Below, piece after piece: positions 48,811 through 62,060 of a stretch of 64,000 nucleotides of DNA. Within the stretch, counting starts at the first letter, position 1, and each line of letters starts with the position of its first letter. The notes beneath the pieces are model-generated. The model did not search any database. It saw nothing but the letters and a program-made list of their open reading frames with translations, and was not told the DNA's origin. Source of the stretch: Tetmemena sp. SeJ-2015 (lineage: Eukaryota > Ciliophora > Spirotrichea > Sporadotrichida > Oxytrichidae). Made by a program: the position numbers and the translations under genes. Location of the stretch: assembly GCA_027382625.1 (NCBI GenBank), contig JAJKFJ010021335.1, positions 57,506-121,505 of the forward strand, in the 5' to 3' direction.

Positions 48811-50015
48811 CACAAGCTTTGAACAGAGAAGCTGAAGAAAAGAATATCAAGATAATAGGCATGAAGCCAACTCCGGCTTAAAACCAACCTCAAAATTCGA
48901 GTAATTAGAATTCAGGTAGTTAAAACTAGCAAGCCAACAGTTATGGATAATAGTTACCAGGAGGAGGAGTTAGCGGAGGCACTAACACTAATAGCCCCTC
49001 TAAATAGAATAGACTGTTGATGATTAAGCAAAACTAGAACTAAAGTTTATCTCCTGCTAAAGGAGGCTAACTAAAACAGCAGTAGTCAAGCGAACAGCAA
49101 TATTAAGATATGAAGAAGGAACTTAAGTCAATGAAGCATAGTGCAGTAGAAGTCTTAGGAAATGCAAAAAAATATTAGCAGAGGTTTCAAAGTCCTTATC
49201 TTGAGATAATGTAAAATGCTAGCTAGCATACTATAAATAGAATAAGCTCTCCCAACAACAATTCTTATAATGATCCATTTTTACAAAGGACTACAGTAAA
49301 GTTAGATGACTGATTAATTTGGAGTCTCCAGTCCTATCATGCACTAAAAATACATTCAGAGACCTCAAACTGCAAAGCTCCCTCTCACTCCAGCCTAGAT
49401 AGTCCAAAGAAATAGAACTTTCATGCATGTCAGCAAAATAAATTTGAAAAGGGCTTAGCAGCTAAAGGATGAAGAGAGGTATCGATCATCTGTTAAGCTT
49501 TACCAGCCTCCTGATCAGACTATGATGAAATCTTAGTTCTCAGGTATTTTCTCAGAGCCCGATTAAATTAAGGAATGTGCAGGTGTTGGACAAAGCCTTA
49601 CAAATCTAAATGTGACAAAATCTAAAGACTCTCTTAAACTACAAAGAAGAGCGACAGAAAGAGTAAAGTATTGGATTGCAGAGGAGCTCTAAAAGTTTGA
49701 GGACATCCATTACTCGGAAAAGAGTAAAGCCATGTTATCAACTGCTGCAGATGGCTTCAGCGAGGCTTAATTTTTATATTATAGGGTGGAGTAGGTGGGC
49801 CTCAAAAGAAGTTCGAGAAAGTGTTAGATTACGTAGTCAATTTTACCAAAGATCCCTCTTACAACTGCCTTCCTAAGAGACGACCATTAAGCAGCTATTC
49901 TTATAAGACAAATTTCAGCTCTAGACAGGCAAACAATAAAATAAACAGCACGAGCCACTTGCGCAATTCTTAAGCTTTCGCACTTAGTTATTAAGCTCAA
50001 TCACTAAAATAATGA
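48807..50015 (+). CDS. Gln/Ser-rich unknown protein with a globular C-terminal end
   Basis: ATG at 48807 (MTQALNREAEEKNIKIIGMK) leads to a Gln/Ser/Asn/Gly-rich region with 20 or more TAA/TAG codons. A one-base slip near 49310 is followed by FGVSSPIMH and LKRAQQLKDEERYRSSVKLY. The C-terminal part is more ordered: KYWIAEELQKFEDIHYSEKS, then, across a short insert near 49785, KKFEKVLDYVVNFTKDPSYN. It ends at TGA 50013. No family recognised. The extreme TAR density makes it a clear example of the reassigned code. Confidence 0.6.
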
Positions 50016-50299
50016 AGTTCTTTTCTTTAAATTTAAAAGGTTTATTTTAAATAGATGATATAAAATGCATGAAATTAGTTAGTTTTTGAATATATAAGTT
50101 TGAGATATACTAGACATCTTTGTTCTACGTAAGTAAATTGGAATATTATCCATGATTTAATTCAAAAATAATAATAAAAAATAAATTTCATCGTATTTTC
50201 TAGTTTTAAACTTTTCGATTTTTTTCTCATGATCTCAGATTTAAATTGTAAATATTTTTCCCCTCTTATTGAATTGTTATTTTAAATAATCCAAGGAAT
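50016..50299. other. AT-rich non-coding DNA
   Basis: No gene seen between the two convergent genes. Confidence 0.4.
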
Positions 50300-52924
50300 T
50301 CATCTATTCGACCATTATTTATGTTACTTAGATTAATCTGTGAATTTGGAATATTGCTATTTGCAGTATAATTATCTAACTACAGCTTTAAAACTAAAGT
50401 GAGACCCCCACTCAGTTTTTGCCATAGTTTTGTTTTTTCTTGCCTTATCTGGCATTTTTAATCCCTTGCCCGTCATAAACTTATTTACTAAAACAAATGT
50501 GCGTATATTGGGTCAAAGAAATTGGAGGAGAGTTTCTTTTGGAGATTCTATCCCAATTAGTTCATGTTTATAAGTTTCTCCAAAGCTTCTTCGTAGTTAC
50601 TTTTATCCACTTTGAAGGCGTGACATTTATCAATCCTCTCCAGACCACCAAGTCTCTAGTATAAAATCAGTAACACCAAGAAATTAAATCATCTCCTTTA
50701 TTAAGTATTAATTTTAGAAAGTTCTATCTACCACCAATCTGTTAAAGAAAGAAAGAAAATAATTTAATCTATGGAGTCTCTTAAAAGAAAACTGATAGAG
50801 ATCCCCGTGCACCTGCTTTATCAATTTTCTCTCAGGAGTGTTCTTGGCGTAGCTTCGAATCATATCTTTAGGGTAGATATAAATATATAGTAAGATTAAA
50901 GCCCCGATGAAGAAAATAAAGCTATCGAGGCTTATTCCAGACTCTTGAAGAACTTTCTCTGAAACAAAGGTAGTTGCGAAAAGCTTCACACATTTCTAGT
51001 AGTGTTAGGCTCTATTCTATCTTCTTCTGTATGAATTAAACTCAGTTAACAATTTAAATCAAAGCATAATATTTATCAGTGATAAGATTGAACTGCTCCC
51101 AATAGAATTTACGGATATCTCGCAGAAGATTTTTATACACCAACTCAAATCTCTTCTTGCAAGATGCGAGTCTAAAGCAGGCTAAAATTAAGAATTCTAA
51201 TTTAGCTGAGGATACTCTTTTCTCTTTTCTGTGATCTCTGGTAGGATCTGTATTCTTATGTTGGAGCAATCCAAAAATTATGTAATTTAAAATATGCATA
51301 ATATATTTGTAATCCAAGGATTTCTTAATCTTCCTCGTCCTCTTTTACGACAGTTTGAACTCTATTCAGCAGCTTTTCTAGCTCTGAGAATTATAAAGAA
51401 GTCTTAGTCGGGATCTGCAACTGCCTTATAAGCTCTAATAGCTCCTCCTCATAATATAATATTTATAAAACTTATTGATCTCGAATGAGATTGGAGCTAT
51501 TTTTTAAGATGAGCTCTGCATCTCTTGATTTTCGTATTAAAGAAATAATTTAAGAAATACCATCTATATAAACTGCCTAAATTACGAATAGTGGGTGTTC
51601 TCATCACAACTCATGGAGTCGCTACTATCCTCATCTGGCTGTGACGACCTTAGCTGTCATCTTCTTATTCAAAAATCTAACTTCTATTTGAATCTTTGTC
51701 AGAATTAGCTCTTTAGCTGGATTTATCTTTGGACTCTTCTTCAACTAAAAATAAGTAATTTTAGAATCAATAGTTTGCTTTTAAAGCTTAGGATATTTGA
51801 TTGAGCGAGTCTTTGGATTATACAGCATTTTATTCTTAACCACTATTTGCAAAATTAATTAAAACTTAATTGTAAAGCTTATAAATTATGGTGAGTTAAG
51901 CTTTAATTAATAATGGATGAAGACTCCATAACTTAATTTGCAATCTGAGTCACCTTCATTAAAAAATATAATATTAAAAGAAATTGATGAGAAATTGGTA
52001 GTCTGAGTATTCTGACACTCATTATACGTAACGATTTGAGAAGGAGACTCTCCTTGCTCAATAGAAGTTATCTTCGACTAGTCTCTCTAAGATTGGTATA
52101 AAGAGCAGTTTCGTGCGGCTTCTTCCTCGCTGCCACCAATATTAGAGGACTTCTCAACTTAGAATATTTAGCACTAATTTGTTAAAAATTAAATGAAATT
52201 TAAATATAATTGCTGGTTGGTTTAGTCTGTTTTTAGCTCTGAGTGAGATGATAGTATACCTTTTTCCTGAGGACCTAAAGAATCTTCTTTCTTTAGTTTT
52301 CAGAAAGCCCTATTTGTGGGAGTTAGGTGAGGTCTTGCAAGCTCTGCGGATAGAATTTAATATTGGGGGAGCTATGAGTGAGGCTTTGCTCTGAGGATAG
52401 ATTCTGGTGTTTGATTTGATTGGATTCCTTCATAACTCCAATATTATAAACTTAGCTTTCTAGAGTCGATAAACTAAAGTTAAGTTATCTTAATTATAAG
52501 AGTGGGCTGATGAGATAAGATTTTAATTTAAGTATTTAATTAGGAGGGTGCTTGCTTAGATTTCGGTTCCTACCTCTCTACAATAAAGATGTCTCCCTTA
52601 TTTACTTTAAAATATGAGGAATATAGGTGTTTACTGCCTTTTTTATAATTTCAGTGGGAGCATTAATGGTGGTTGAAGCAAAAAATAAATTATTATTTAA
52701 GTTTTGGGATGATTGAGTATTTTAAGTTTATCCGAGCAGCAGTTTCTCTGCTCTTATTCTTAAGATCCTAGGTGCTGAATTTACTCTTAATAAACATAGA
52801 AATAGGAAATAAGCAAATATATTGGATGATTGTAAGTTTAAGGGTGTGATTTTGGCTCATTAGGAGCGAGTTAAATTTGGTAAGAAGGATTTCTCAGATC
52901 ACTACATTCAGTTTAATGTTTCAT
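50300..52924 (-). CDS. Unknown Gln/Ser-rich protein with helical C-terminal half
   Basis: ATG at 52924 opens MKHQTECSDLRNPSYQIQL. Further coding blocks are STTINAPTEIIKKAVNTYIP, NIKFYPQSLQDLTQLPQIGL, an acidic Ser-rich stretch near 51600-51730, and LLELIRQLQIPTKTSLQFSE. A helical half follows: LEFLILACFRLASCKKRFEL, then GISLDSFIFFIGALILLYIY (possible membrane helix), then GGLERIDKCHAFKVDKSNYE, to TGA at 50302-50300. Blocks change frame several times, so introns or IESs are present that I could not place. It might be two genes. No family recognised. Confidence 0.5.
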
Positions 52925-53926
52925 TTCTATGTCGCAAGCCTAAAGACATAAATACAAATACTTCTTGCAAAATCATAAATCATTTATAAAACGCACTTTA
53001 AATTGTCATTTATTTTAGGTTATTTAACGAAAGCTTATTACCAATTACAAAATTACATAAATATATAATTTAAATACTAATAAATACAAGAAATAGCAGC
53101 AAAAAATAAAATAAAAATAAAAAGTGAAAAGCAAAAATTAAGATCTTAAATATTAGGCTGATTTTTAGTAATTTATAGTTATAAATATTTTTAAAAATTA
53201 AAAAATTCGATCTTTATTAGAAAATTATGGTCCTAAACCTTATAAAATCATATTTTTATCTTAATCTTTAGTATATTTAAAGTGAATTTCTTTAGATATA
53301 ATAAAAAAATGGTTATAAAAATAAACAGGAGCGGGGTGAACTCTAAATTTGAGAAGGATGATTTTAGTTTTGAAAATAATTTTAAGCAGTCTGAGAGATA
53401 ATTTTTTAATCCCCATTAAAGCTGATAAAATGATTATCTATATTTAGATTATTTGGTGTCTCATTGACTGCGGCGTTTGTAATGATCCCATGAGACCTCC
53501 ATCCATTCTGGTGGCGACATCTTGACAATTCTAAATTTAGGTTGAGTTCACCCTTGTGAAATAAGACTAGTTAGCGAAGCTTTGTATGGGATTTTAGATC
53601 AGGACTTAAGGCTTCTGAGTGTAGGTCACCATTGGATATCCTCCAAAATTCTGGTTTATTGTAGTGAACATATAAAAGAGTTTAGATAATTAATGAAAAT
53701 TAAAAATAATCCATAAGAAAATTTAAATGCAAGCTACTAAAGATTGTATATTAAGTTACAGCTAAAGTAAGGCGATTATTTAACCACTATAGCAAACTTT
53801 TTGAAGAAAAAGAGTTTCTCAATCAAAGAGATTTGCAAATCTTGGGAGAATAGCGAATTTTTGGAGACTTTTTACTCTCTTTTTATTCTAGAGTTCATAA
53901 TTACCATTTTTCTTTTCAATTGCATA
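52925..53926. other. Non-coding DNA with a short inverted repeat
   Basis: No gene seen. GGGTGAACTC...TAAATTT near 53335 recurs inverted near 53535-53560, bounding about 230 bp that could be a small MITE. Evidence is slight. Confidence 0.35.
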
Positions 53927-55472
53927 TTATAGAACTAATTAATATTTTAAAAATTTGCAAAGGAAAAATATAACTATAAGTACATAACTATAGCTATCTA
54001 AGGTTCACTATCATAGATGCGAGGAAATGTAGAGGATCAATGCATCATTATTCTAAAAATCATAAGCTAGTGCGTCTCATATCTCACGCTGAGTTAATGT
54101 TTGGAATTGATCGACAGCGCGCATTCGAAACTTCAAACTGCGATGAGAGTGAAGATTAGCAAGCACTATTACTCTTTATATTACTGTGTATTTACTCTAT
54201 GTCATCACTTATCTCTATTACGCTCTAAGTAGAAATGTGATTATATACTTGAAATTGATAAGTAATGAAAGAGTGTAAATGCATTTTCCCACTTGACAGC
54301 GTAACTTACTTGAGTGCGCTCATTGTGCGATATGTGCGCCGTGAAAACGCTCTCTCGAATGATGCTACTTGCGCACTTTTTACATATCGGAAAAGTAGAG
54401 AGATGAGGCTTGCACTGAAAAGTTCGATAGTGATTTTCCACTCCACAATACTTAAGTTTGCACTTGTTTGACACTTGTATCTCTACTATACAACATGCCA
54501 TGAGTTCGCAACTAGTGATTTCATGTTTGCACAGATGATATGAATTATGTTAGCAATGCAGGAGCAGTGAGCACTTTTCCCCCGCGCCCCCCCCCCCCCA
54601 AACATAGATTGCATAAAGAGTCATCTCAATTCAAAGTCGATAGGTTCATCACTCCATTAATAAGTGATATAACCAATAGATCGCTATAACTTAATTAAAT
54701 CATATTACTTATATTATCATAACATATTAACTCGAATCATTATTAATGAGTGATAACTCTATTGCGCACTTTGATGGGAGATCGCCACTCTTTCACTGCA
54801 AACTCTTATGTCGCGAAGTGCCATCAACTGCCTCCTGCATGGCTAACTACATTATAACCTGTGCAACATGAATCACTAAGTTATCGCACTCATGGCATGT
54901 TGATATATTTAAGATACAAGTGAAACAAGTTGCAAATTAAGTATGGTGAGTTGAAATCACTATCGCACTTTTCAGTTCAAGCCTCTCCTCTCTACTTTTC
55001 CGATATGCAACAAATGCGCAAGTAGCATCATTCGAAAAAGCGTTTCATGGCGCATCTATCAATCGCACATTGAGCCACTCAGTAATTTACGCTGTCAAGT
55101 GGAAAATTGCATTTACACTCTTCATCACTAGCATTTCAAGTATATATCATCATTCACTTAGACGTATAGAGATAAGTGATACGACATCAGATAATACACA
55201 TAGTATAAGAGTATAGCTTGCTAACACTTCACTCCTATCACGAGTGAAGTTTTCGATGCGCTGCTCTCGATGCAATTCACATTACTCAGCGTGAGATATG
55301 ATGAGAGCGACTAGCTTATTAGCTTCTGTATTTGATAATGATGAGCATTTGATCCTCTACATTCTTCATCGCATCTTGATAGTTGAACCTTAGATAAGCT
55401 TAGATATATTTTTACCTGTATTAGTATATTTTTCCTTGCGCAATTTTTAAAATACTTAATTAGTTCTATATG
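53927..55472. repeat. Palindrome A: inverted repeat arms of about 0.6 kb
   Basis: The left arm (about 53927-54545) and right arm (about 54830-55472) are imperfect inverted copies. Examples: GAACTAATTAA-TATTTTAAAAA near 53935 against its complement near 55450; TATCTAAGGTTCA near 53995 and its complement near 55388; GCTGTCAAGTGG / CCACTTGACAGC near 55092 and 54289. Arms differ by many substitutions and small indels. The loop (54546-54829) contains a run of 14 C. Confidence 0.85.
54576..54600 (+). repeat. Poly-C tract in the loop of palindrome A
   Basis: CCCCCGCG followed by 14 C in an otherwise AT-rich region, at the centre of an inverted repeat. It could be a real G/C tract or an assembly join. 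Confidence 0.7.
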
Positions 55473-55880
55473 ACTAATCAATTTACTAATTACTAATCAT
55501 AACTTATTTCATATTAACAACTTATTTACAAACTTCCATACTTTTTATATGTCTATACTTACATTCCACTTTCAGAATGCCTATTAAGAGCCGATTGTTT
55601 CATGCCACTGTATATAACATTTGCATATTCATATGCTAGTAGTAGATTAATGCTATCCATAGATTATCAAATTGTATATTTTAAATAGCAATGCTTTCTA
55701 TATATGAACTTTATCTGCTTATCATTCTAGATACTTATCTCCTTCATTACCTATCTTCATATCAATTAGTAATTACATATCTTTCACAAGCTTACTTTGA
55801 AGTGGTTATGATTTAGCTTGTTTGATTTTCTATCAGCTATCATTTATAAGTATAAACACAGAGTTCCAAATAATACTCCG
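55473..55880. other. AT-rich spacer between palindromes
   Basis: Nothing recognised. It may belong to the outer left arm of palindrome B, whose partner would lie beyond the window end. Confidence 0.4.
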
Positions 55881-56690
55881 AAGTTATTTAGAAATAGTCA
55901 AAATTCAAGGTAGCTCAAAATTCCAAAGTAGTCAAAAATTCAAGTATCAAATTCAAGTATCAAAAAAATTCCAGGTATCAACAAATTCCAGTAGTTCAAA
56001 ATTCCAAAGTAGATCCAAAAATTCCACAAATAGCTAGAAGTCAATGTATGTATCTGCAAAGCTATCTAAAACATAAGAAAATGAGAATCTAAGCAGTCAT
56101 CAGCCCCCTATACATAGCTGCTCAATATGTGAACATTACATACAGTGAAAGATAATAGATAATGAAATTCCAGGTAGTCAAAATTCCCAAAGTAGTCAAA
56201 ATTCCACGTATGTCAAAAATTATGAGGTCAGAGTTGACTTGCAAGACGTCTAAAATCCAGTAGTCAAAATTTCCAAAAGTAGATCAAAATTCAGGTAGTC
56301 AAAATTCGAAGTAGTCAAAAATATCCAAGTAGTCAAAATTTCCAAGAATGTCAAAATTCCAATGGAGATTTAGTCAAAATTCCCAAATATCAAAAATTCC
56401 CAAAGTGTAGGTCAAAAATTCCAATACCAGACTAAAAAACATCACAAACATATCTTCTCGTTAGTCTACTGCTCTATTATGAAGACTCATTGCATTCGAT
56501 TATTCATTAGTACTATATGTTAATAATGATTAGGCTCGATATAAAAAAGTTGATAGAAAGTCAAAATTGCAAGGTAGTCAAAATTCCGTCAAATTCCAGT
56601 TAGTCACAAATTCCAAAGTAGTCAAATTCCAGTAGTCAAAATTCCAAGGTTGTCAAAATTCCAAGTACCACAAACTTAGTTTAACTTAGT
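55880..56690 (+). repeat. Minisatellite, unit about 17-18 bp (AGTCAAAATTCCAAAGT-like)
   Basis: Dozens of degenerate units built on GTAGTCAAAATTCCA in three clusters (about 55900-56030, 56165-56425 and 56560-56670) separated by unique AT-rich DNA. A noisy inverted copy is seen at 63860-64000. Confidence 0.85.
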
Positions 56691-57379
56691 CCCTATAGCT
56701 TTTCGAATATCATTAGTTATCGCTACCTATGTCTTGAGAATGTTTCATATTGCCTCAAATTGGATGCTTATCGTTTATGAATCACATAATATAGTCTGAG
56801 AATAATGTGCCATCTAATGTTTATTTTAAGTCAATGTTGAGCATCATTCATTCAAATATGTAATTACTTTTCTATATGTCAAAGCATTGATACATTCTAT
56901 TATCTTTGAAATAAAGCATTTAATTAGATGATCTGATATCACAATAGCATGTATGAACTAGTTAATGTATGAAACAAAAGCTTGAAGTGTTAAAAAAAAT
57001 TAAAAAACATACATAGGTTATATTTGGTGTAAGTCTCAAACTACTGCAATCATAATCTTTAAACAACTCCCAATCCATTCATAATCTTTACATTCAATAT
57101 TCATCACTTCACGTTATCATTGCCATTATGTGGAGATTGATGCATTAAAGATATGGAGAAATGAAGTAAAACTGTGTTGAATAAGCTGATAATATAATTA
57201 TTACAAAGACCAATGAGTATTTTGAGCGACTAAGTTCATTATGAATGGAAAAATTAAAGTTCCATCCTGACAATTTAAGGCTTAATGAAGAATTTAGGTT
57301 GTTAATACAGTATTACAGGTGAAATGGAAAATATAAGATTGAATGGAAGAATAAGGTTTTGGATAGATTAAGCTTTTGA

Positions 57380-57770
57380 TAAAAGAAACTTAGCTTGAAA
57401 TGAGAAAGAAACTGAAGTCTGATGATGAAAAAACTGAACTTTGGAAAGAAACTAACTTATAACTGAAGAAACTTGAAGTTGATATGGAAGAAACTGACTT
57501 TTGGAAGAAACTGAACTGAAAAATGAAAAAACTGAAGTTAGCAATAGAAGAACTGAACTTTTGGAAAACTTGAACTTGAAAAGAAAGAAACTGAAGATCT
57601 AGCAATGAAGAAACTGAACTTGATTATGGAAGAAAATGAAGTCTGCTGATAGAAGAAACTTACCTTTTGGAAGAAATCAGAGTTATTTATGAAGGAATCA
57701 GAGTGTCTATGGAAGGAATCAGGGTGCATATGGAAAGGAATCAGGGTGAATATGGAAGGAATCAAGGTTA
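57380..57770 (+). repeat. Tandem repeats in left arm (AAGAAACTGAA and AAGGAATCAGGGT units)
   Basis: A purine-rich array of GAAGAAACTGAACTTTTG-like units (57395-57670) and a second array with a unit of about 24 bp around GGAAGGAATCAGGGTG (57675-57770). Apparent Phe/Ser-rich open frames on the other strand are products of the repeat. Confidence 0.85.
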
Positions 57771-58629
57771 TAAGTTCAATCAGGCAAATTATACGAGATA
57801 TAATATCATCGTTCAAAATATTTCTACTCATTAGCTTTTGATATCATTAGTGCATCTTTGCTCTAAGTATATCAGCATATACCTCTATACTTACTCTCTT
57901 ACTGTTAGACAGTATACATTTGAAATTAATCAGTTCACACTTTTAGTCTACACTATTAATTGTGATATATAAATAACTGTAGCCTAATATATAAATAAAA
58001 CCGCTATAGATTATATATACACTCCCACCTTAGAATTCATCATTGCATATTTCATGCGCCCCATGCATAATTCATGATCCTCTATACTCATTTGTACTTT
58101 AATATGTTCTCTATCATATCGTATGCATAGTATATTGATTGCATATGATATCACTAAGATTTGGAATAGTTAAACTTGATTACTCCGCTCCGCTCTAACT
58201 ATTCCAAATAGTTTGAGTAATCAAGTTTAACTATTCCAAATCTTAGTGATATCATGCGCAATCAATATACTATGCATACGATATGAAAGAGAACATATTA
58301 AAATACATATGAGTATAGAGGGTCATGAATTATGCATGGGGCGCATGAAATATGCAATGATGAATTCTAAGGTGGGAGTGTATATATAATCTATAGCGGT
58401 TTTATTTATATATTAGGCTACAGTTATTTATATATCACAATTAATAGTGTAGATTAAAAGTGTGAACTGATTAATTTCAAATGTATACTGTCTAACAGTA
58501 AGAGAGTAAGTATAGAGGTATATGCTTATATACTTAGAGCAAAAATGCACTAATGATATCAAAAGCTAATGAGTTGAAATATTTTGAACGATGATATTAT
58601 ATCTCGTATAATTTGCCTGATTGAACTTA

Positions 58630-59200
58630 TAACCTTGATTCCTTCCATAAATACCTTGATTCCTTCCATATTCACCCTGATTCCTTTCCATATGTACTCT
58701 GATTCCTTCCATAGACACTCTGATTCCTTCATAAATAACTCTTATTTCTTCCAAAAGGTAAGTTTCTTCTATCAGCAGACTTCATTTTCTTCCATAATCA
58801 AGTTCAGTTTCTTCCATTGCTAGACTTCAGTTTCTTCCATTTTCAAGTTCAGTTTCTTCCAAAAGTTCAGTTTCTTCCATTGCTAGACTTCAGTTTCTTC
58901 CATTTTCAAGTTCAGTTTCTTCCAAAAGTTCAGTTTCTTCCATCATCAGACTTCAGTTTCTTCCATTATCAAGTTCAGTTTCTTCCAAAAGTTCAGTTTC
59001 TTCCATCATCAGACTTCAGTTTCTTCCATTTTCAAGCCTAAGTTTCTTTTATTCAAAAGCTTAATCTACTCCAAAACCTTAAATTCTTCCATTTCAATCT
59101 TATATTCTTCCATTTCAACCTGTAATACTTCCATTACAACCTTAAATTCTTCCATCAAGCCTTAAATTGTTCCAGGATGGAACTTTGAATTTTTCCATCA
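58630..59200 (-). repeat. Mirror copy of the tandem arrays in the right arm
   Basis: Complement of the 57240-57770 arrays (CAGTTTCTTCCA, GATTCCTTCCAT units), with more units than the left arm, consistent with slippage after the arms formed. Confidence 0.85.
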
Positions 59201-59299
59201 TAACTGAAACTTAGCCCCAGCTAAAAATATTTCCATTGTCTTTGAATAACTTATATTATCACTATTCAACACAGTTTATTTTTTTTAAATATCTTTTCA

Positions 59300-61900
59300 T
59301 CATCTCCTTCAAAATTTGGCAATGAAACAGGAAAAAGGGGTTAAGATAGAATAATTTTCATAAAACAATTTTAAACATTTGAAATGCACGGGAAAGGGCG
59401 CTTTCACCATAGCTTTAAAACTAATTATCCTGCTGGGGGTTTTCAGAATTTTGGCCCGGCCCACCGCAAGAAACCTGGGCTTTTGGGCCCCACACCTAAT
59501 CATGGCTGCAAACTGGGGGGTAGGTTTGTTCTCCATACAAAAGCTGTCGAGAGGCATTCGGGTTTTCGACACCGCTTTGCGAAAAAAAGAAAAAAAAGGG
59601 GAAAAAACCGCGCCCATTTGACATTCGACACCTCTGCTTCCTCTTGAGCGACCACCCTTTTTGGCGCAGGGAAAACCCCCGGGCCTCTCTAAAGCGTGCC
59701 TCAGTTCCATCCCCAAAAACCCAAAAGGTTTTTCTGTTTAAAAAGGGTTCCTGAAAAGGGTTTTCCGAGCGCATGGCGGAAATTTAAAGGGTTTGCCCTC
59801 GGAATGATTAAGCCTAGCAGCAAAAACGGGGAAATATTTGGGGAAAAAAGCTAGGTTCCCGGGGGAAAAATGTTTCCTTTCGGGGGAAGGGTTTACATAG
59901 TTCCCTTTGAGAGACCATTTTTCCCCTTCCTTGCCCATAAAGGTCCGGGGCCCAACCCCTTTCCAAAAACCCAAGGTCTTTTAAGGAGGGGGTTAAGCTC
60001 ACCCATGGCGCCTTTTATGTTAAGCTCGCAGGGGGGGCCCCTTGGGGGGCTTCCCCCTTCGCGGATGTCAATCACCTGAGACCCTCGAAAGCAGCTGGGC
60101 CGCTGGGCGGCCCCCCCCCAAAGGGAAAGGGCTTTTGGTTTTCCCTTTAAAAACCCCTTTCAGACCCCATCACTCTCCCGGTGGCCCAGGCCCCTTGCCT
60201 CTTCGGATAGAGTTTATTTTTCCAAGCTCCTCCCTTCCTCTGCTTAAACCCCCTCGAGGGGTATTCTCCAAGGAAGGCCCCTATAAAGAGCGCTAGCGAG
60301 AGAGGATTTTTCAATGGAGTCAAGGCCACCCTTAAGATTATAGGGGCGCCACCCGATCCATTGTTTAAAGGGGATTGCAAAAGGACCATCGACCGGCCTG
60401 AGGAGGATGGAAGCGGAGTCTTGTTGGGAGTGTTTAAAGTTTAAATTTTTTAAAGGGAACTTAAGTTTTAAAACCCTAGCTCTTTTTCATACATCCCCCC
60501 TTTGGGCGGGAAAGGAGTTTCTCAGGGGCGTTTCTTTTTCTGATCCTGAAGCCTCTACCCTTTAGGTAAGCTACCTTTGGATGGGAAGATCCCCCCTTCC
60601 CTCGTGGCGCAGCTATCTAAACCTCTTCCTCTTCTTCTGTTATGCTTGCCAGTTGATTTGCCCTTTTCAAGAGAGCCAAAGCCCTCCCCTTTTTTCCCCA
60701 AATTTAAAGTTCATGCAACTGAAAGTTTATTTAAATTTAGTTTTGGCTGGGTTTCCCGGGCTTTGGAGCATCTGGGGGGCGGGATTTCAATAGTCTCAAC
60801 TTTTTCCTCCTCAGTTTTCCCCTGAAACCCTCATTTTGTTTTGCGAAATGTACGAGCCGTTTGAAGAAAATTTCGCCTCTGAGGGGTGCCGAGTATGGAA
60901 AAGCATGAAGGGTTTCTCTCAGGCAGCTCTCCAACATCTTTCTATTTTAGCTAAAGGTTTTGGGAAATTGCCCCTTTATCTCTCTTGACCTCTAAAGTTG
61001 CGGGGAAAACAGATAGCTCGGGATTTTTGGGTACGTTGACCTGATCAGATCAGCGTCCTAATCACAGCTTCTGCCCTGAAAAAAAGACGCTCTGGGGAAT
61101 TCGCAGGCTTTTTCTTCAGACTGGTTTAAGGTGAAAGCCGCTTTGTTTCCCATTAAAAGTGCATGGAGAAAGCTTACCTTAAATTTAAAGGTATGGGGTA
61201 GAGGTCGCTCTTAACCCAAAGCTTTGGTAAAGCTGTCTGGGGGGCTTAAATTTGTGAGGTTTTGATTTTTTTACTTGTCTGGGGCTCTTTATTTAAATTT
61301 CGGGTTGGACTACTGTTTAGCTCCAGCTCGCTAAAGGTGCTTTTAATAAAGTTTGAGTTGTTGATTTTAATTTCCCTTTAATTTTATTTAATAGCAGCTT
61401 GATATTTAATATTTGGGTGATAAAGAGTTTAATTAAATTTTTGGGTTTGGAACTAAAATGAGACAAAAGCTTATGTCTCCTGGGAAAAAGCTCCTTTTGA
61501 AAGTAACCCCATAAAACCGAGGGGGTTTTGCACCTCCATTTCTTTTACAATCAGATATGTTTTGTTTTTTTACCCAAAAAAGGGTGCATTATAGGGAATT
61601 GGTTTGTTTTAAAAATTTTGGTAAAAAGTATTTTTTGGGAGGTTTTGACTTTCAAAGGGAAATGAAATGGATGTTTTTGGGTTTTCTCAAAAAGTATAAA
61701 TTTGGATTTTTTACTTACCTTGGGGGAAGTGAGTGAGTAATCAATTCAGGCTGAGTATAGGAGGTGGCGAGCCTTGCTATGGCTAAAAGGGTGACTTAAG
61801 TTTATGTGTTTTATTATTTAATAAGGGAAAACTAACTATTTAATATGGAAGGGCCCCACCCCAATAGCAATTTCCCCCACAGCCAATAGAAGCAAAACCC
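59300..61900. other. GC-richer, homopolymer-laden stretch without assignable genes
   Basis: Runs such as GGGGGG, CCCCCCC and AAAAAA occur every few tens of bases, unlike the rest of the window. Short open frames exist on both strands in every frame, but none reads like a protein family. I treat this as low-quality consensus of a transposon body. Confidence 0.5.
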
Positions 61901-62060
61901 AAAAAAGCAACATAAATCTAAATAAAAAGAGCTCCAACCCGTATCCAATGCCTCTCTGCAAAGAAAGCGAGGAGAGGAGCAATACGAATAGTGGCTCCAG
62001 CTTTGGTAGTTGCAAAGACTAGGCCGCTAAAAGAGACAGGGTTAGAAGCCTAGGCTATTG

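Noticed and set aside
56160..56680. Regularly repeated short units resembling a CRISPR array.
   Set aside because: Units are degenerate and directly adjacent without conserved repeat-spacer structure, and the organism is a eukaryote.
57390..59041. Phe/Ser-rich open frames.
   Set aside because: They are translations of purine/pyrimidine tandem repeats and appear in mirrored form on both palindrome arms.
59290..59360. Telomere-like terminal repeats expected at TBE ends or macronuclear telomere addition sites.
   Set aside because: No run of CCCCAAAA/GGGGTTTT units was found here or at any gene edge in the window.
59309..60400. Overlapping open frames of 60-135 codons on both strands.
   Set aside because: They overlap each other in all frames, have no family features, and sit in sequence with inflated homopolymers.
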